The notes: generated by a model not told the origin, from the letters alone. A stretch of DNA of 53,626 nt from Paenibacillus taihuensis (GCF_003386535.1 NZ_QTTN01000044.1:1-53626); one strand, 5' to 3'; positions 45,283 through 53,323 are shown, counted from the first letter of the stretch. Translations and numbers: made by a program.

Positions 45283-45325
45283 CCAGTTGTCCGCTGTGTC
45301 ATTCCAAGCTTATGCGGACAACTGG
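45283..45325. repeat. 12-bp inverted repeat between the helicase gene and yunB
   Basis: CCAGTTGTCCGC (45283-45294) and GCGGACAACTGG (45314-45325) are exact inverted copies with 19 bases between. No T-tract follows on either strand, so it is not a standard intrinsic terminator. It could be a Rho-dependent or roadblock element, or an operator for yunB. Confidence 0.5.
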
Positions 45326-45340
45326 CAAAAAAGAAGAAAG

Positions 45341-47620
45341 CTAGTTCATCTCGATTAAACCGAGCTGCAAGCAGGCGCTGACCGCGAGCTTGCGCACGCC
45401 GGTCGTAAACCGGATCTCAATCGACTCGCCATCAATAGCAAGCAGCTCGCCGCTGCCGAACACACGATGCTTCAGCTGCGCGCCAGGTGCTACGCCTTTG
45501 AAGCTCTTGAGCGCATTCGGATTCGGCGGAACGAAGCCCTCCTCCGGTCTGCTGACCGTGACGCCGCTTGATGTTTGCGTCCCCGCATGTTTACGCGTCG
45601 AAGTTGTAAGACCAGCTGAATGCTGAGGCACCGGCGGCTCCGCGTTCGGGTCCTGGATATAACGAACCGCCGAGACGAATTCGGATTCCCGCACGTCCTC
45701 GCCGTCCCGCTTCCCGTATGCAATCAGCTCCAGCTGCTGCTTCGCCCGCGTCATGCCGACGTAGAAGAGGCGCACCGCTTCCTCCATCTGCTCGGACACT
45801 TCACCGTCCACCTTCTTCGTATCTTCGCTCGAAGGAATGATGCCATCGATGAGATCGATCATGTACACGCGCTCGAACTCAAGCCCTTTTGCGCTATGCA
45901 GTGTTGAGAAGGTGACCGCATTGGCGTTCTTGTTCTTCTTGGACGCTTTCATGACCGCCTCCAAGTACTTCAGCCGCTTCGCAAAATCCTCCAGCGACTC
46001 CAGGCCATCCGCAATATCCTCGAGCGTGTTCAAGATCCCGATCAAGCTCTCCTTGCGAAAACCGAGCCGTTCGCACATCCGATCCAGCGCCCGCTCGTAG
46101 CCGAGCTTATTCCGAATCGTTCGAATGGCTTTGCGCGGCGGCATTTCTTTCAGCGATTGGAAATTTTCCTTGCACTCCAGCAGCTGCTTCGGCTGATAGT
46201 CTTGCAGCGGCACATGGTTGATCAAGTTGTCGAACACCGACTCGTTATTCTGAATGCGGAGCAGCGCCGCCATTTGCGTTTTCGAAATGTACCCGCTCAT
46301 CTTCGTATGAATCTTCTCGAGCAGCTCCGGTCTCTTGTCCGTATACGCCATCCGCATGAATCCGAGAATATCCTCGAGAATCCAGTGCGAGAAGAATCGG
46401 TTATCGCCATCCTTCATGTAGAAAGGAATGCCGCGGCGTTCGAATTCATTCATCAGCGTAATCGAGGACGAATTGTTCCGGTACAACAGCGCCACCTCGC
46501 GCAGCTCCTCAATCCGCGAAACCTTCTCCGCTACATACTTCGCTTGCTGTTTGTAGTCGGCAAGGCTCTTAATCCGAATCGGCCTGTTGTTGGCGTTGCG
46601 GGTGAACATGTTCTTGTCGTAACGGTTCTTGTTGCGCTTAATGAACTGGTTCGCGATGGCAACGATATTCTTCGATGACCGGTAATTCTGCTCCATCTTG
46701 AGAATCGCCGCATCCGGGTACACGTTCTTGAAATCGAGCAAATATTGCGGTTCCGCCGCGCGCCACGTATAGATGCTCTGATCGTCATCCGCGACAACGC
46801 ACAGGCAGCCATGCCGGCGCACGAGCTTCTCGATAATCGCATGCTGGACCATCGACGTATCCTGGCTTTCATCCGTCAGCACATAGTCGTACCGGTTCTG
46901 ATATTTCCAGAGCAGCTCGTTGCTCTCTTCGAGCGCCTTATTGCCAATCACGAGCATATCGTCGTAGTCGATCAGCAGCTTGTCGCTGCGCGAGCGCTTG
47001 AACGCTTCATATTCCTTCATAATCAGCGCGGCTTCCTTGACGTCGCAGTTCACGGATGCCCACTGGTCTTCCGGGATCATTTTATTCTTGATAAAGCTGA
47101 TATAGGTGGTCAGCTCTTCCATCTGCTCTTCCGTGATATTGTCATGGTGAATCCGCTTATAGAGATCACGCAGAATGAACTTCTTGTGCAGCGGCAGATT
47201 GTCCCCACCTTCTGCATCGCCATCGCTTTCGTCCTCTACGGCACCTTCGATAATTTGCCAATTCACCTTATTCCGTCGCAAATACTCTCTCATCAGCTCA
47301 AAAGCGAGACTGTGAATCGTAGAGAAATCGACGCTGCCGGCAGGATGGTCCGGGAAGAATCGGCTGAACCGCTCCTTCATATCCTGCGCAGACGCCTTGC
47401 TGAAAGTGACCGCCTTAATCCGGCTCGGGTGAATGCCTTTTACCTCAATTAAGTAGCCAATCCGCATAATAATCGTTGTCGTCTTGCCTGAGCCCGGCGA
47501 TGCGAGCAGCAGCAGCGCACCTTCCGTATGCAGCACCGCCTGCCGCTGAACCTCGTTCAGCTGGACGCCAAGCTCGGCCTTCTTCCGTTCAAAAAAATTC
47601 GTTGTCGCCCTGTTCGCCAT
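45341..47620 (-). CDS. UvrD/PcrA-like ATP-dependent DNA helicase
   Basis: Superfamily 1A helicase, 759 aa. Motifs: Walker A ASPGSGKTTT (40-49), Ia VTFSKASAQDMKERF, II TDESQD, III VADDDQSIYTWRAA, IV EQNYRSSKNIV, V TLHSAKGLEFERVYMIDL and VI RLFYVGMTRAKQQLELI. The last ~45 residues (LKHRVFGSGELLAIDGESIE) resemble the Tudor-like RNA polymerase binding domain of PcrA/UvrD. The overall sequence differs from PcrA proper, so it is probably a second helicase rather than pcrA itself. It stands alone between the yunB gene and the ADP-ribosylglycohydrolase locus. Confidence 0.88.
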   Translation of the reverse strand: MANRATTNFFERKKAELGVQLNEVQRQAVLHTEGALLLLASPGSGKTTTIIMRIGYLIEVKGIHPSRIKAVTFSKASAQDMKERFSRFFPDHPAGSVDFSTIHSLAFELMREYLRRNKVNWQIIEGAVEDESDGDAEGGDNLPLHKKFILRDLYKRIHHDNITEEQMEELTTYISFIKNKMIPEDQWASVNCDVKEAALIMKEYEAFKRSRSDKLLIDYDDMLVIGNKALEESNELLWKYQNRYDYVLTDESQDTSMVQHAIIEKLVRRHGCLCVVADDDQSIYTWRAAEPQYLLDFKNVYPDAAILKMEQNYRSSKNIVAIANQFIKRNKNRYDKNMFTRNANNRPIRIKSLADYKQQAKYVAEKVSRIEELREVALLYRNNSSSITLMNEFERRGIPFYMKDGDNRFFSHWILEDILGFMRMAYTDKRPELLEKIHTKMSGYISKTQMAALLRIQNNESVFDNLINHVPLQDYQPKQLLECKENFQSLKEMPPRKAIRTIRNKLGYERALDRMCERLGFRKESLIGILNTLEDIADGLESLEDFAKRLKYLEAVMKASKKNKNANAVTFSTLHSAKGLEFERVYMIDLIDGIIPSSEDTKKVDGEVSEQMEEAVRLFYVGMTRAKQQLELIAYGKRDGEDVRESEFVSAVRYIQDPNAEPPVPQHSAGLTTSTRKHAGTQTSSGVTVSRPEEGFVPPNPNALKSFKGVAPGAQLKHRVFGSGELLAIDGESIEIRFTTGVRKLAVSACLQLGLIEMN

Positions 47621-47790
47621 TGCGTTCTAACCCTTCCGTTTCTTCCACTAAACGATAGCGATTCCTCTTCCTCGCACATGAAGAAGGGAATCTACGTTCC
47701 CATTTTTCCGATGTTACTAGTATCGCTTGTGGTGCCGTATGCTGCAATAGTTATTTTCTGCCTAGTAGGGGAAAGGGGGCGAGATAGCAA

Positions 47791-47818
47791 GAAGGGCAGA
47801 CATATTCGTCTGCCCTTC
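47791..47818 (-). terminator. Terminator-like hairpin at the end of the ribosyl-hydrolase genes
   Basis: An 11-bp perfect stem (47791-47801 with 47808-47818) and a 6-nt loop, 25 bp after the stop at 47843. The T content after it on the minus strand is modest (TTCTTG). The rest of 47621-47790 shows nothing further. Confidence 0.6.
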
Positions 47819-47842
47819 CTTGTGAACCTAACCATCATCTTG

Positions 47843-48946
47843 TTAGCCCAGCATCTCTCCCACAAAGCTGTTAATGCTTCGCAGCCGCGTTTGAAATGCT
47901 CCGTACAGCCCATCCGCCTGAGCTGCGATCGTCTTCTTGCTGCAGCTGTACTTGTTCGCGCTCGCTGCCAGATCCACCTGCGCAACGAGCGCCTGCGGCA
48001 GCGACGCGCCGCCGCTCAAAGCGCCGGCAATACCGGCTGCGAGCGCAGTAACACTGGCCGTATCTCTGCCCATATTCACGCCGGCGATAATCGCATCATG
48101 TACATTGGCATGAACCATCTTGACAATACAGATCGCTTTGGTCACCACTTCATTCGCGAAGCTGTTTCCGTACGGTACGCCGTGTCCATGATAGGTTCGA
48201 TCGAAAGCTTGCCTCAGCTGCTCGAAATCGGTGCAGCCGGCTGTCAGGGCAAGCCCTTTGTCCAGCTCTTCGAGCACATTGTCACGCAAGTAGCCGTACT
48301 TATAGCCGTCAATCTGCGCGCCGACGTCGGAGTAATCGCAATGCTCATACAGATCGCGGATCACACTATCGATCGTCGCATCCGGCTTGGTGGCCGCCGC
48401 AATTGCCGCCGCAGTGACGCCTGACCACTTCACCCCATAGCTTCGCGAAGCTTGATACAGCTGTCCGAGCTCGAATGCATCGCGAACCGCGCTCTTCACG
48501 TCGCCTGCATTAATGAGACCAACTGGATGGCAATACCCGGCGAAGCTGTTCAGTCCTGCATAATCGCAATACTTGCCTAAATCACGAGCCGGCAAGCCAT
48601 TATTCGCCAATGCCATCAAGCCGATATCGAACGGCTCCATGACCTTCTCAGCATTGATCCTGCGTAAATCCGAATTCCATATTGTCCGCACATCTTCTGC
48701 CGTAACGCGATCCTGCCGCTCGCAGATGGCCGTTATTAGCAGCTTCTGCCGCTCGATGCCGCTCTCCGTCGTTCCCGCCGGCCGTGACCAGACACGTTCA
48801 TAAGGCAGAAGCTTATCAAGCACGCCGTACCGGCCGGCAATCTCCTGCCAGCTCCAGCCTTGTACCGGAGCTCCCATCGCCGCACCGACTTGTGCACCGG
48901 CGATGCAGCCGTAAAATTTATCCCGCAAGCTCACTTTGCCACTCAT
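47843..48946 (-). CDS. ADP-ribosylglycohydrolase family protein, paralogue 1 (metal-site residues changed)
   Basis: A 367-aa paralogue of the next gene: both open with a KFYGCIAG stretch and share GKYCDYAGLNSF and ANEVVTKA blocks. Family members (ARH/DraG fold) split N- or O-ribosidic bonds using two Mg ions held by Asp/Glu/Thr side chains. Here two expected acidic positions are changed: the TTEDG of paralogue 2 is TTESG (Ser62), and the final GRDTD is GRDTA (Ala297). The enzyme may be inactive or altered. The start is the ATG at 48946 (10 nt after AAGGAG). It follows paralogue 2 by 47 bp on the same strand and ends the operon. Confidence 0.8.
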   Translation of the reverse strand: MSGKVSLRDKFYGCIAGAQVGAAMGAPVQGWSWQEIAGRYGVLDKLLPYERVWSRPAGTTESGIERQKLLITAICERQDRVTAEDVRTIWNSDLRRINAEKVMEPFDIGLMALANNGLPARDLGKYCDYAGLNSFAGYCHPVGLINAGDVKSAVRDAFELGQLYQASRSYGVKWSGVTAAAIAAATKPDATIDSVIRDLYEHCDYSDVGAQIDGYKYGYLRDNVLEELDKGLALTAGCTDFEQLRQAFDRTYHGHGVPYGNSFANEVVTKAICIVKMVHANVHDAIIAGVNMGRDTASVTALAAGIAGALSGGASLPQALVAQVDLAASANKYSCSKKTIAAQADGLYGAFQTRLRSINSFVGEMLG

Positions 48947-48993
48947 CTCTCGCACGCTCCTTCTCTATGTTCTCTCGCTCGATTCGTCCGCTA

Positions 48994-50061
48994 TTATAAT
49001 GATCCCATCCGTACAGAATAGGCTTTCAGCTGCGTCAACCTGGATTGGTAGGCTTGATATAATCCTTCCGCGTGCTCCTTGATCGTCCGCTGGGAATTGG
49101 TTACGACATGCAGCGTCGTAGCATAATCGGTTTGCTTGATCCAAGCCTCGGGCACGGTCGAGATGCCGGTGAGCGCGCCGGATATACCTGCGGCAACCGC
49201 GGTAACGCAGTCGGTGTCGCGCCCCATGTTCACTGCAGCGACCATCGCGTCTTTCACATTGCCTTTCGCCCATTTGAAGATGCAGACCGCCTTGGTTACG
49301 ACTTCATTCGCATAGCTGACTTCATAGGGGATGCCTCGGATGTTATACGAATCGTAGAGCGCTCTTCGAAATTCGCGATAGTCCTGTATATGAGCCGTCC
49401 GCTTCAGCTCGCGGTCAAGCTCTGCGACGACGACATCCGGATCGCACTGATCATAGATTTCGCCGAGTACGCTGTCGAGCGTCGCGCCAGGCTTCGTGCC
49501 GGAAGCGATCGCAACGGCGGTCACTGTCGCCCACTTCAGCCCGCGTCCGTTCATCGTCTGATACAGCTGCCCGACTTCGTTCACATCGTCGATGGCGGCC
49601 GAGATATCTCCGGCGTTGATAAGCCCGATCGGATGGCAGGAACGGGAGAAGCTGTTGAGACCTGCGTAATCGCAATATTTGCCGATGTCACGGGCTGGAA
49701 TGCCGCTCTTGGCCATAGCGAGCAATACCGCTTCGAACGGTTCGGAGATCATGCCGGCCGATTCAGGTTTAATGCCTTTGATCCACATTTTCCGGACATC
49801 CTCAGCCGTTACGCGGTCCTGCTTCTCCATGATGGCAGATATCATCAGCTTCTGGCGTTCTACGCCGTCCTCCGTCGTGCCCGCTTCACGCTTCCAGCCA
49901 TTATGAAAATGCTCATAAGGCAACAGCTCCTCCAGTATGCCGTACTCGGAATCGATGCGCTCATAGTCCCAGCCTTCGACCGGCGCGCCCATCGCTGAGC
50001 CGATATGAACACCGGCAATACAGCCGTAAAATTTATCAAACAAGCTAACTTGCTCGCTCAT
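48994..50061 (-). CDS. ADP-ribosylglycohydrolase family protein, paralogue 2
   Basis: A 355-aa member of the ADP-ribosylglycohydrolase family, whose enzymes remove ADP-ribose from proteins or small molecules. The N-terminal GCIAGVHIGSAMGAPVEGW replaces the usual GDALG motif with GSAMG. Metal ligands are plausibly in GTTEDG (Glu64, Asp65) and in VNMGRDTDCVTA (Asp282, Asp284), followed by the family's AAGISGALTG helix. It is divergent from the nucleoside hydrolase gene and first in a two-gene unit. Because the neighbours act on nucleosides and pentose phosphates, a small ribosylated metabolite is a plausible substrate; that is inference. Confidence 0.82.
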   Translation of the reverse strand: MSEQVSLFDKFYGCIAGVHIGSAMGAPVEGWDYERIDSEYGILEELLPYEHFHNGWKREAGTTEDGVERQKLMISAIMEKQDRVTAEDVRKMWIKGIKPESAGMISEPFEAVLLAMAKSGIPARDIGKYCDYAGLNSFSRSCHPIGLINAGDISAAIDDVNEVGQLYQTMNGRGLKWATVTAVAIASGTKPGATLDSVLGEIYDQCDPDVVVAELDRELKRTAHIQDYREFRRALYDSYNIRGIPYEVSYANEVVTKAVCIFKWAKGNVKDAMVAAVNMGRDTDCVTAVAAGISGALTGISTVPEAWIKQTDYATTLHVVTNSQRTIKEHAEGLYQAYQSRLTQLKAYSVRMGSL

Positions 50062-50129
50062 TGCTTGTTATCTCCTTTTGGTTTGGTAGGATGCTAGGCA
50101 ATAATGACCGACTTTGAAATATGCACATA

Positions 50130-50157
50130 TTCGCAGGGCTCGCAGCTCACCTATAAT
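50130..50157 (+). promoter_or_regulatory. Candidate promoter of the nucleoside hydrolase gene
   Basis: A perfect -10 TATAAT (50152-50157) with a weak -35 TTCGCA (50130-50135) 16 bp before it, in the 140-bp gap between divergent genes. Confidence 0.5.
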
Positions 50158-50201
50158 GGACTCGAAGCAACAAACCTATTGATGAGAGGGTGCGGGGTAA
50201 A

Positions 50202-51137
50202 ATGGAAAGATACGCAAAGTATAGATTGGATGACGCTATGATGCTGAAACGGCTTGCCCATCCGAAAGATCGGGTCAGGATGATACTGGATACGGATGCA
50301 TTCAATGAAGTAGACGATCAGTTTGCGCTGGCCTATTCCCTGCTGTCGCCGGATAAGCTGGATCTGCTGGCCGTAACAGCAGCTCCATTCTTCAACTGGA
50401 ACTCGACAAGCCCAGGCGAGGGTATGGAGAAAAGCTATAACGAAATCTTCAATATCTACAAACTAATGGAGCTCGAGCAGACGCCTCCGGTATATCGGGG
50501 ATCTGCCCAGTTCATGAACAGTGTCGATGAGCCTGTTCCAAGCGAGGCCGTCGACCGGATTATCGAGTTGGCTCTGAGTGCTGGTGAAGAGCCGCTCTAC
50601 GTCGTTGCAATCGGAGCCATTACGAACGTCGCCTCCGCTATCGCCAAATGCCCGGAGATAATACGCAGCATTGTCGTCGTCTGGCTGGGACCTAACTCGT
50701 ACTGGTGGCCGACACAGGACATTTTCAACCTTTCGCAGGACTATCACGCATCGCGCATTATCTATGACAGCGGCGTTCCGCTCGTCATTCTGCCTTGCCA
50801 TAGCGTAGCCTCGCACCTGCTCACAACCACCTACGAGATCGATGCTTGCTTGCGCGGTCGCAACAAGCTCGGCACATACTTCAGCGATTTGTTCCACGGC
50901 AGATTTGAACGGTTCGGCCGCAATCGCCCGGGCTGGTCCAAAGTGCTGTGGGATGTCTCGGCAATTGCTTGGCTGCTGAGCGAGGAGTGGGTGCCTTCGA
51001 TCGTGCGCAGAACGCCGATTTTGAATCCGAACTTTACCTATTCAAGCGACGACACAAGGCATTTCTATAAAGAAGCGATAGATATCGACCGCAGTCTTGT
51101 TTATATCGATTTGTTCGAGAAGCTGTCAAAGAATTAG
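50202..51137 (+). CDS. Nucleoside hydrolase (inosine-uridine preferring family)
   Basis: Calcium-dependent N-ribohydrolase of 311 aa that splits nucleosides or related N-ribosides to base and ribose. The metal motif is DTDAFNEVDDQFALAY (Asp30, Asp32, Asp38, Asp39), with two more residues between the aspartates than the classic DTDPGxDD form. Other landmarks are AIGAITNVASAIAKCPE and the C-terminal metal Asp in KVLWDVSAIAWLL. The start is the ATG at 50202; a GTG four codons earlier is an alternative. It is divergent from the ADP-ribosylglycohydrolases, and its TAG overlaps the opposing AraC stop. Confidence 0.88.
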   Translation: MERYAKYRLDDAMMLKRLAHPKDRVRMILDTDAFNEVDDQFALAYSLLSPDKLDLLAVTAAPFFNWNSTSPGEGMEKSYNEIFNIYKLMELEQTPPVYRGSAQFMNSVDEPVPSEAVDRIIELALSAGEEPLYVVAIGAITNVASAIAKCPEIIRSIVVVWLGPNSYWWPTQDIFNLSQDYHASRIIYDSGVPLVILPCHSVASHLLTTTYEIDACLRGRNKLGTYFSDLFHGRFERFGRNRPGWSKVLWDVSAIAWLLSEEWVPSIVRRTPILNPNFTYSSDDTRHFYKEAIDIDRSLVYIDLFEKLSKN

Positions 51138-51532
51138 CGGCATGCCGAAATTCGATCCTCCCGGTATCGTCCTGGCGTAACGCCGACGCTGCGCTTAAAA
51201 GCGCGAATGAAGCTGTGTACGTTGGTATAACCGACAGCGCCGCTGATCGCATGCACCGTCTGGCCGTCCGCTGCCAACAGCAATTTGGAACGTTCCATCC
51301 GCTTCCGGGTCAGAAGGCTGTAGAAGGTATAGCCCGTATACTGTTTAAGCAGCCGGTTCAAATAAGTTGACGAGCATTTCATCACATCCGTCACTTGCGT
51401 CAGGCCAACGTCTCTTCCGAGATTCGAATCGATATATGCCAGCGCCTCCTCGACTTTACGTTGATTGCGATACTCGTAAATAAACGAAGTGTAGAAGGCC
51501 TCCAGAGAAGCATGATCATTATGGTTTGACAT
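51134..51532 (-). CDS. Stand-alone AraC-type DNA-binding domain protein
   Basis: A 132-aa protein made of little more than the two helix-turn-helix units of AraC/XylS regulators: VGLTQVTDVMKCSSTYLNRL, then VHAISGAVGYTNVHSFIRAF and the closing GVTPGRYRED. There is no room for a ligand-binding domain (only ~30 residues precede the HTH), so it resembles SoxS/MarA-size regulators. Its start overlaps the last codons of rpiB (ATG 51532; a GTG at 51547 is an alternative), implying coupled translation. It may be a constitutive or co-regulator of the locus, or the remnant of a longer regulator. Confidence 0.78.
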   Translation of the reverse strand: MSNHNDHASLEAFYTSFIYEYRNQRKVEEALAYIDSNLGRDVGLTQVTDVMKCSSTYLNRLLKQYTGYTFYSLLTRKRMERSKLLLAADGQTVHAISGAVGYTNVHSFIRAFKRSVGVTPGRYREDRISACR

Positions 51533-51983
51533 ACTGTACAGCTTCACGCTCCAGCACGGCTAGCTTCTCGACTCTTCTGCGAAATTGTTCTTCGGTGCTG
51601 AATGTAGCTTGCACGAAGGAAGTGATCAGATCTTTGGCGAGCCACGCCCCGACAATTTGAGCGCCGATGCACATGACGTTCACGTCGTCATGCTCAACGC
51701 TCTGATGCGCCGAGTGATAGTCGTGACATACCGCCGCCCGTATGCCGGGAATCTTGTTGGCGGCAATGCTCGCACCGACGCCAGTTCCGCATACCATGAT
51801 GCCTCGCTCCGCTTCGCCGCTTAGAACCGATTGGCACACAAGCCGGGCAATATCGGGAAAATCTACGGCATCCGAACTGTGACAGCCATGGTCAGTCACC
51901 TCGCAGCCGAGCGACTGCAGATGTGCTGCAACCGCCGATTTCAGCTGAAAACCAGCGTGATCGCAGCCGAGTGAAATGTTCAT
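51519..51983 (-). CDS. rpiB: RpiB/LacA/LacB family sugar-phosphate isomerase
   Basis: Cytosolic aldose-ketose isomerase of 154 aa (ribose 5-phosphate B type, or allose/galactose 6-phosphate). The active-site Asp8-His9 is in LGCDHAGFQLK, the catalytic Cys65 in MVCGTGVGASIAANK, and the phosphate-binding region includes AAVCHDYHSAHQSVEHDDVN. GGAGGG lies 8 nt before the ATG. A LacI-type operator sits 40-60 bp upstream, so the LacI regulator of the locus most likely controls it. In this setting it would pass ribose released by the hydrolases, once phosphorylated, to the pentose pathway; no sugar kinase is visible here. Confidence 0.9.
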   Translation of the reverse strand: MNISLGCDHAGFQLKSAVAAHLQSLGCEVTDHGCHSSDAVDFPDIARLVCQSVLSGEAERGIMVCGTGVGASIAANKIPGIRAAVCHDYHSAHQSVEHDDVNVMCIGAQIVGAWLAKDLITSFVQATFSTEEQFRRRVEKLAVLEREAVQYVKP

Positions 51984-52024
51984 CTTCGCATCCCTCCCAA
52001 GTAAAGTGGATCATTCGCAATAAA

Positions 52025-52040
52025 ATGGTAACGTTGCCAT
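52025..52040. promoter_or_regulatory. LacI-type operator O1
   Basis: ATGGTAACGTTGCCAT (one mismatch from a perfect palindrome) has the central CG and TGG/CCA ends of LacI/GalR operators. It lies about 42 bp upstream of the rpiB start and 68 bp from a second copy. Confidence 0.85.
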
Positions 52041-52092
52041 TTTTGAAGATAATCTACATCCTTCAGTCCATATCATGGAACTGACTGACTTT

Positions 52093-52108
52093 ATGGCAAC
52101 GTTGCCAT
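52093..52108. promoter_or_regulatory. LacI-type operator O2
   Basis: ATGGCAACGTTGCCAT is a perfect 16-bp palindrome of LacI/GalR type in the rpiB-lacI divergent region, centre-to-centre 68 bp from O1. The pair could allow looping by a LacI tetramer or autoregulation of both divergent genes. Confidence 0.88.
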
Positions 52109-52274
52109 TTCAAGCCGATCATAGCTCATGCCGCTTGCAGCTGTCAACCTGCTTCAGCCAAAATTTTACCGTACATCTTGCTAGCATTTTGGACGCGGAT
52201 TCATTAAAATCGTTGATAGATGATGGCATCGTTTGCATTGCATGGATTGAAGCACGCCCAAGGAGGAAATTGCA

Positions 52275-53303
52275 ATTAAGAAACCAAGCATACACGATGT
52301 CGCCGAACGTGCGAAGGTGACGCCTTCCACCGTATCGCGAGTTATGAACGGCTCAAATCTCGTCAAGCCAAATACCAGGCAGCGCGTACTCGATGCGATC
52401 CAAAGTCTCGGTTATGTCCCTAGCCGGACCGCCCGCATGTTCAAATCCGGCAAGAGCGGCATTCTCGGCCTTGTCGTGAGCGCGCAGCATATTAGCGAGC
52501 TTATCTATAACGCGGGCTTCCAGGCGCTCTTCAAAGCGCTGACGGAGAAGGCCCATGCATTGGGCTACAATATTCTTGTTATTACGTCGGCGAATGCCGA
52601 TTCCGACTCCTTCTTCGATGTAATCAAGAGCCAAGCTGCCGACGGATTCATTATCTTGAGCCCATCCGGGAGCGAGACGCTTGCTGCCATGCTGGATGAA
52701 GCGGGCATTCCGTATGTGTTCAACATGAAATATTCGAGCAATACCGAGGACATCTACTATGCTTCCCATGACGATATGGAAGCCGGCTATATGGCAGCCA
52801 AATATTTGCTGGATCTCAACCATTCTGACATCTGCTTTATCGTCGGAAGCATTAACGGCCAAGTTATCTCCTTCAACAGCGATCGCATTGCAGGCGTGAA
52901 GCGAGCTTTCTCAGAATACGGCGTTCCGTTTAACGAGGATATAATCGTACGAGTTCCCGGCCAAATGGAAGAAAGCTACGCCGCGCTCCACCAGCTGCTG
53001 CAATCGCGGAAGCCGACGGCGCTTATGATCTCCAATGAAATTACGACGGTCGCAGCGCTCAATTATTTCTACGATTACGGCTACCGTATCCCGCAGGACC
53101 TGTCGGTCATCGGCTTCGGCCCTACGGAATTTTTCCACAAGCTGCGTCCGAAATTGACCAGCGTCAGCTTCGATATCGGATGGTCGAGCGGCCGAATGGT
53201 CGAAATGCTGCTGCAGCGGATCGACGGTGCAGCGATACTGCCCGAACCGCCGAGGAAGCCGGAGCTTATTATACGGGAGAGTACGGCGCGCAAGGGGATC
53301 TAA
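52275..53303 (+). CDS. LacI family transcriptional regulator, apparent ATT start
   Basis: Sugar- or nucleoside-responsive repressor, 342 aa. The N-terminal HTH reads KKPSIHDVAERAKVTPSTVS, then RVMNG and the hinge region with GYVPSRTARMFKSG. A periplasmic-binding-protein-like effector domain follows (GILGLVVSAQHISELIYNAG to IGWSSGRMVEMLLQRIDG). The HTH has no ATG, GTG or TTG before it: the frame is open only from the stop at 52248, and the first usual start, GTG 52317, falls inside the HTH. ATT at 52275 lies exactly 8 nt after AGGAGG (52261-52266), so I take it as the start. Two LacI-type operators lie upstream. An assembly error is the main alternative. Confidence 0.82.
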   Translation: MKKPSIHDVAERAKVTPSTVSRVMNGSNLVKPNTRQRVLDAIQSLGYVPSRTARMFKSGKSGILGLVVSAQHISELIYNAGFQALFKALTEKAHALGYNILVITSANADSDSFFDVIKSQAADGFIILSPSGSETLAAMLDEAGIPYVFNMKYSSNTEDIYYASHDDMEAGYMAAKYLLDLNHSDICFIVGSINGQVISFNSDRIAGVKRAFSEYGVPFNEDIIVRVPGQMEESYAALHQLLQSRKPTALMISNEITTVAALNYFYDYGYRIPQDLSVIGFGPTEFFHKLRPKLTSVSFDIGWSSGRMVEMLLQRIDGAAILPEPPRKPELIIRESTARKGI

Positions 53304-53323
53304 GGGTAGGGAAATCCTCCACA

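Noticed and set aside
47528..48424. A 298-residue plus-strand frame over the helicase start and the first ADP-ribosylglycohydrolase
   Set aside because: It crosses a terminator hairpin and is antisense to two well-supported genes.
52025..52108. Catabolite (cre) sites for CcpA
   Set aside because: The motifs share the symmetry and CG centre of cre sites, but the two near-perfect copies next to a divergent lacI gene are better explained as its own operators; CcpA binding is not excluded.
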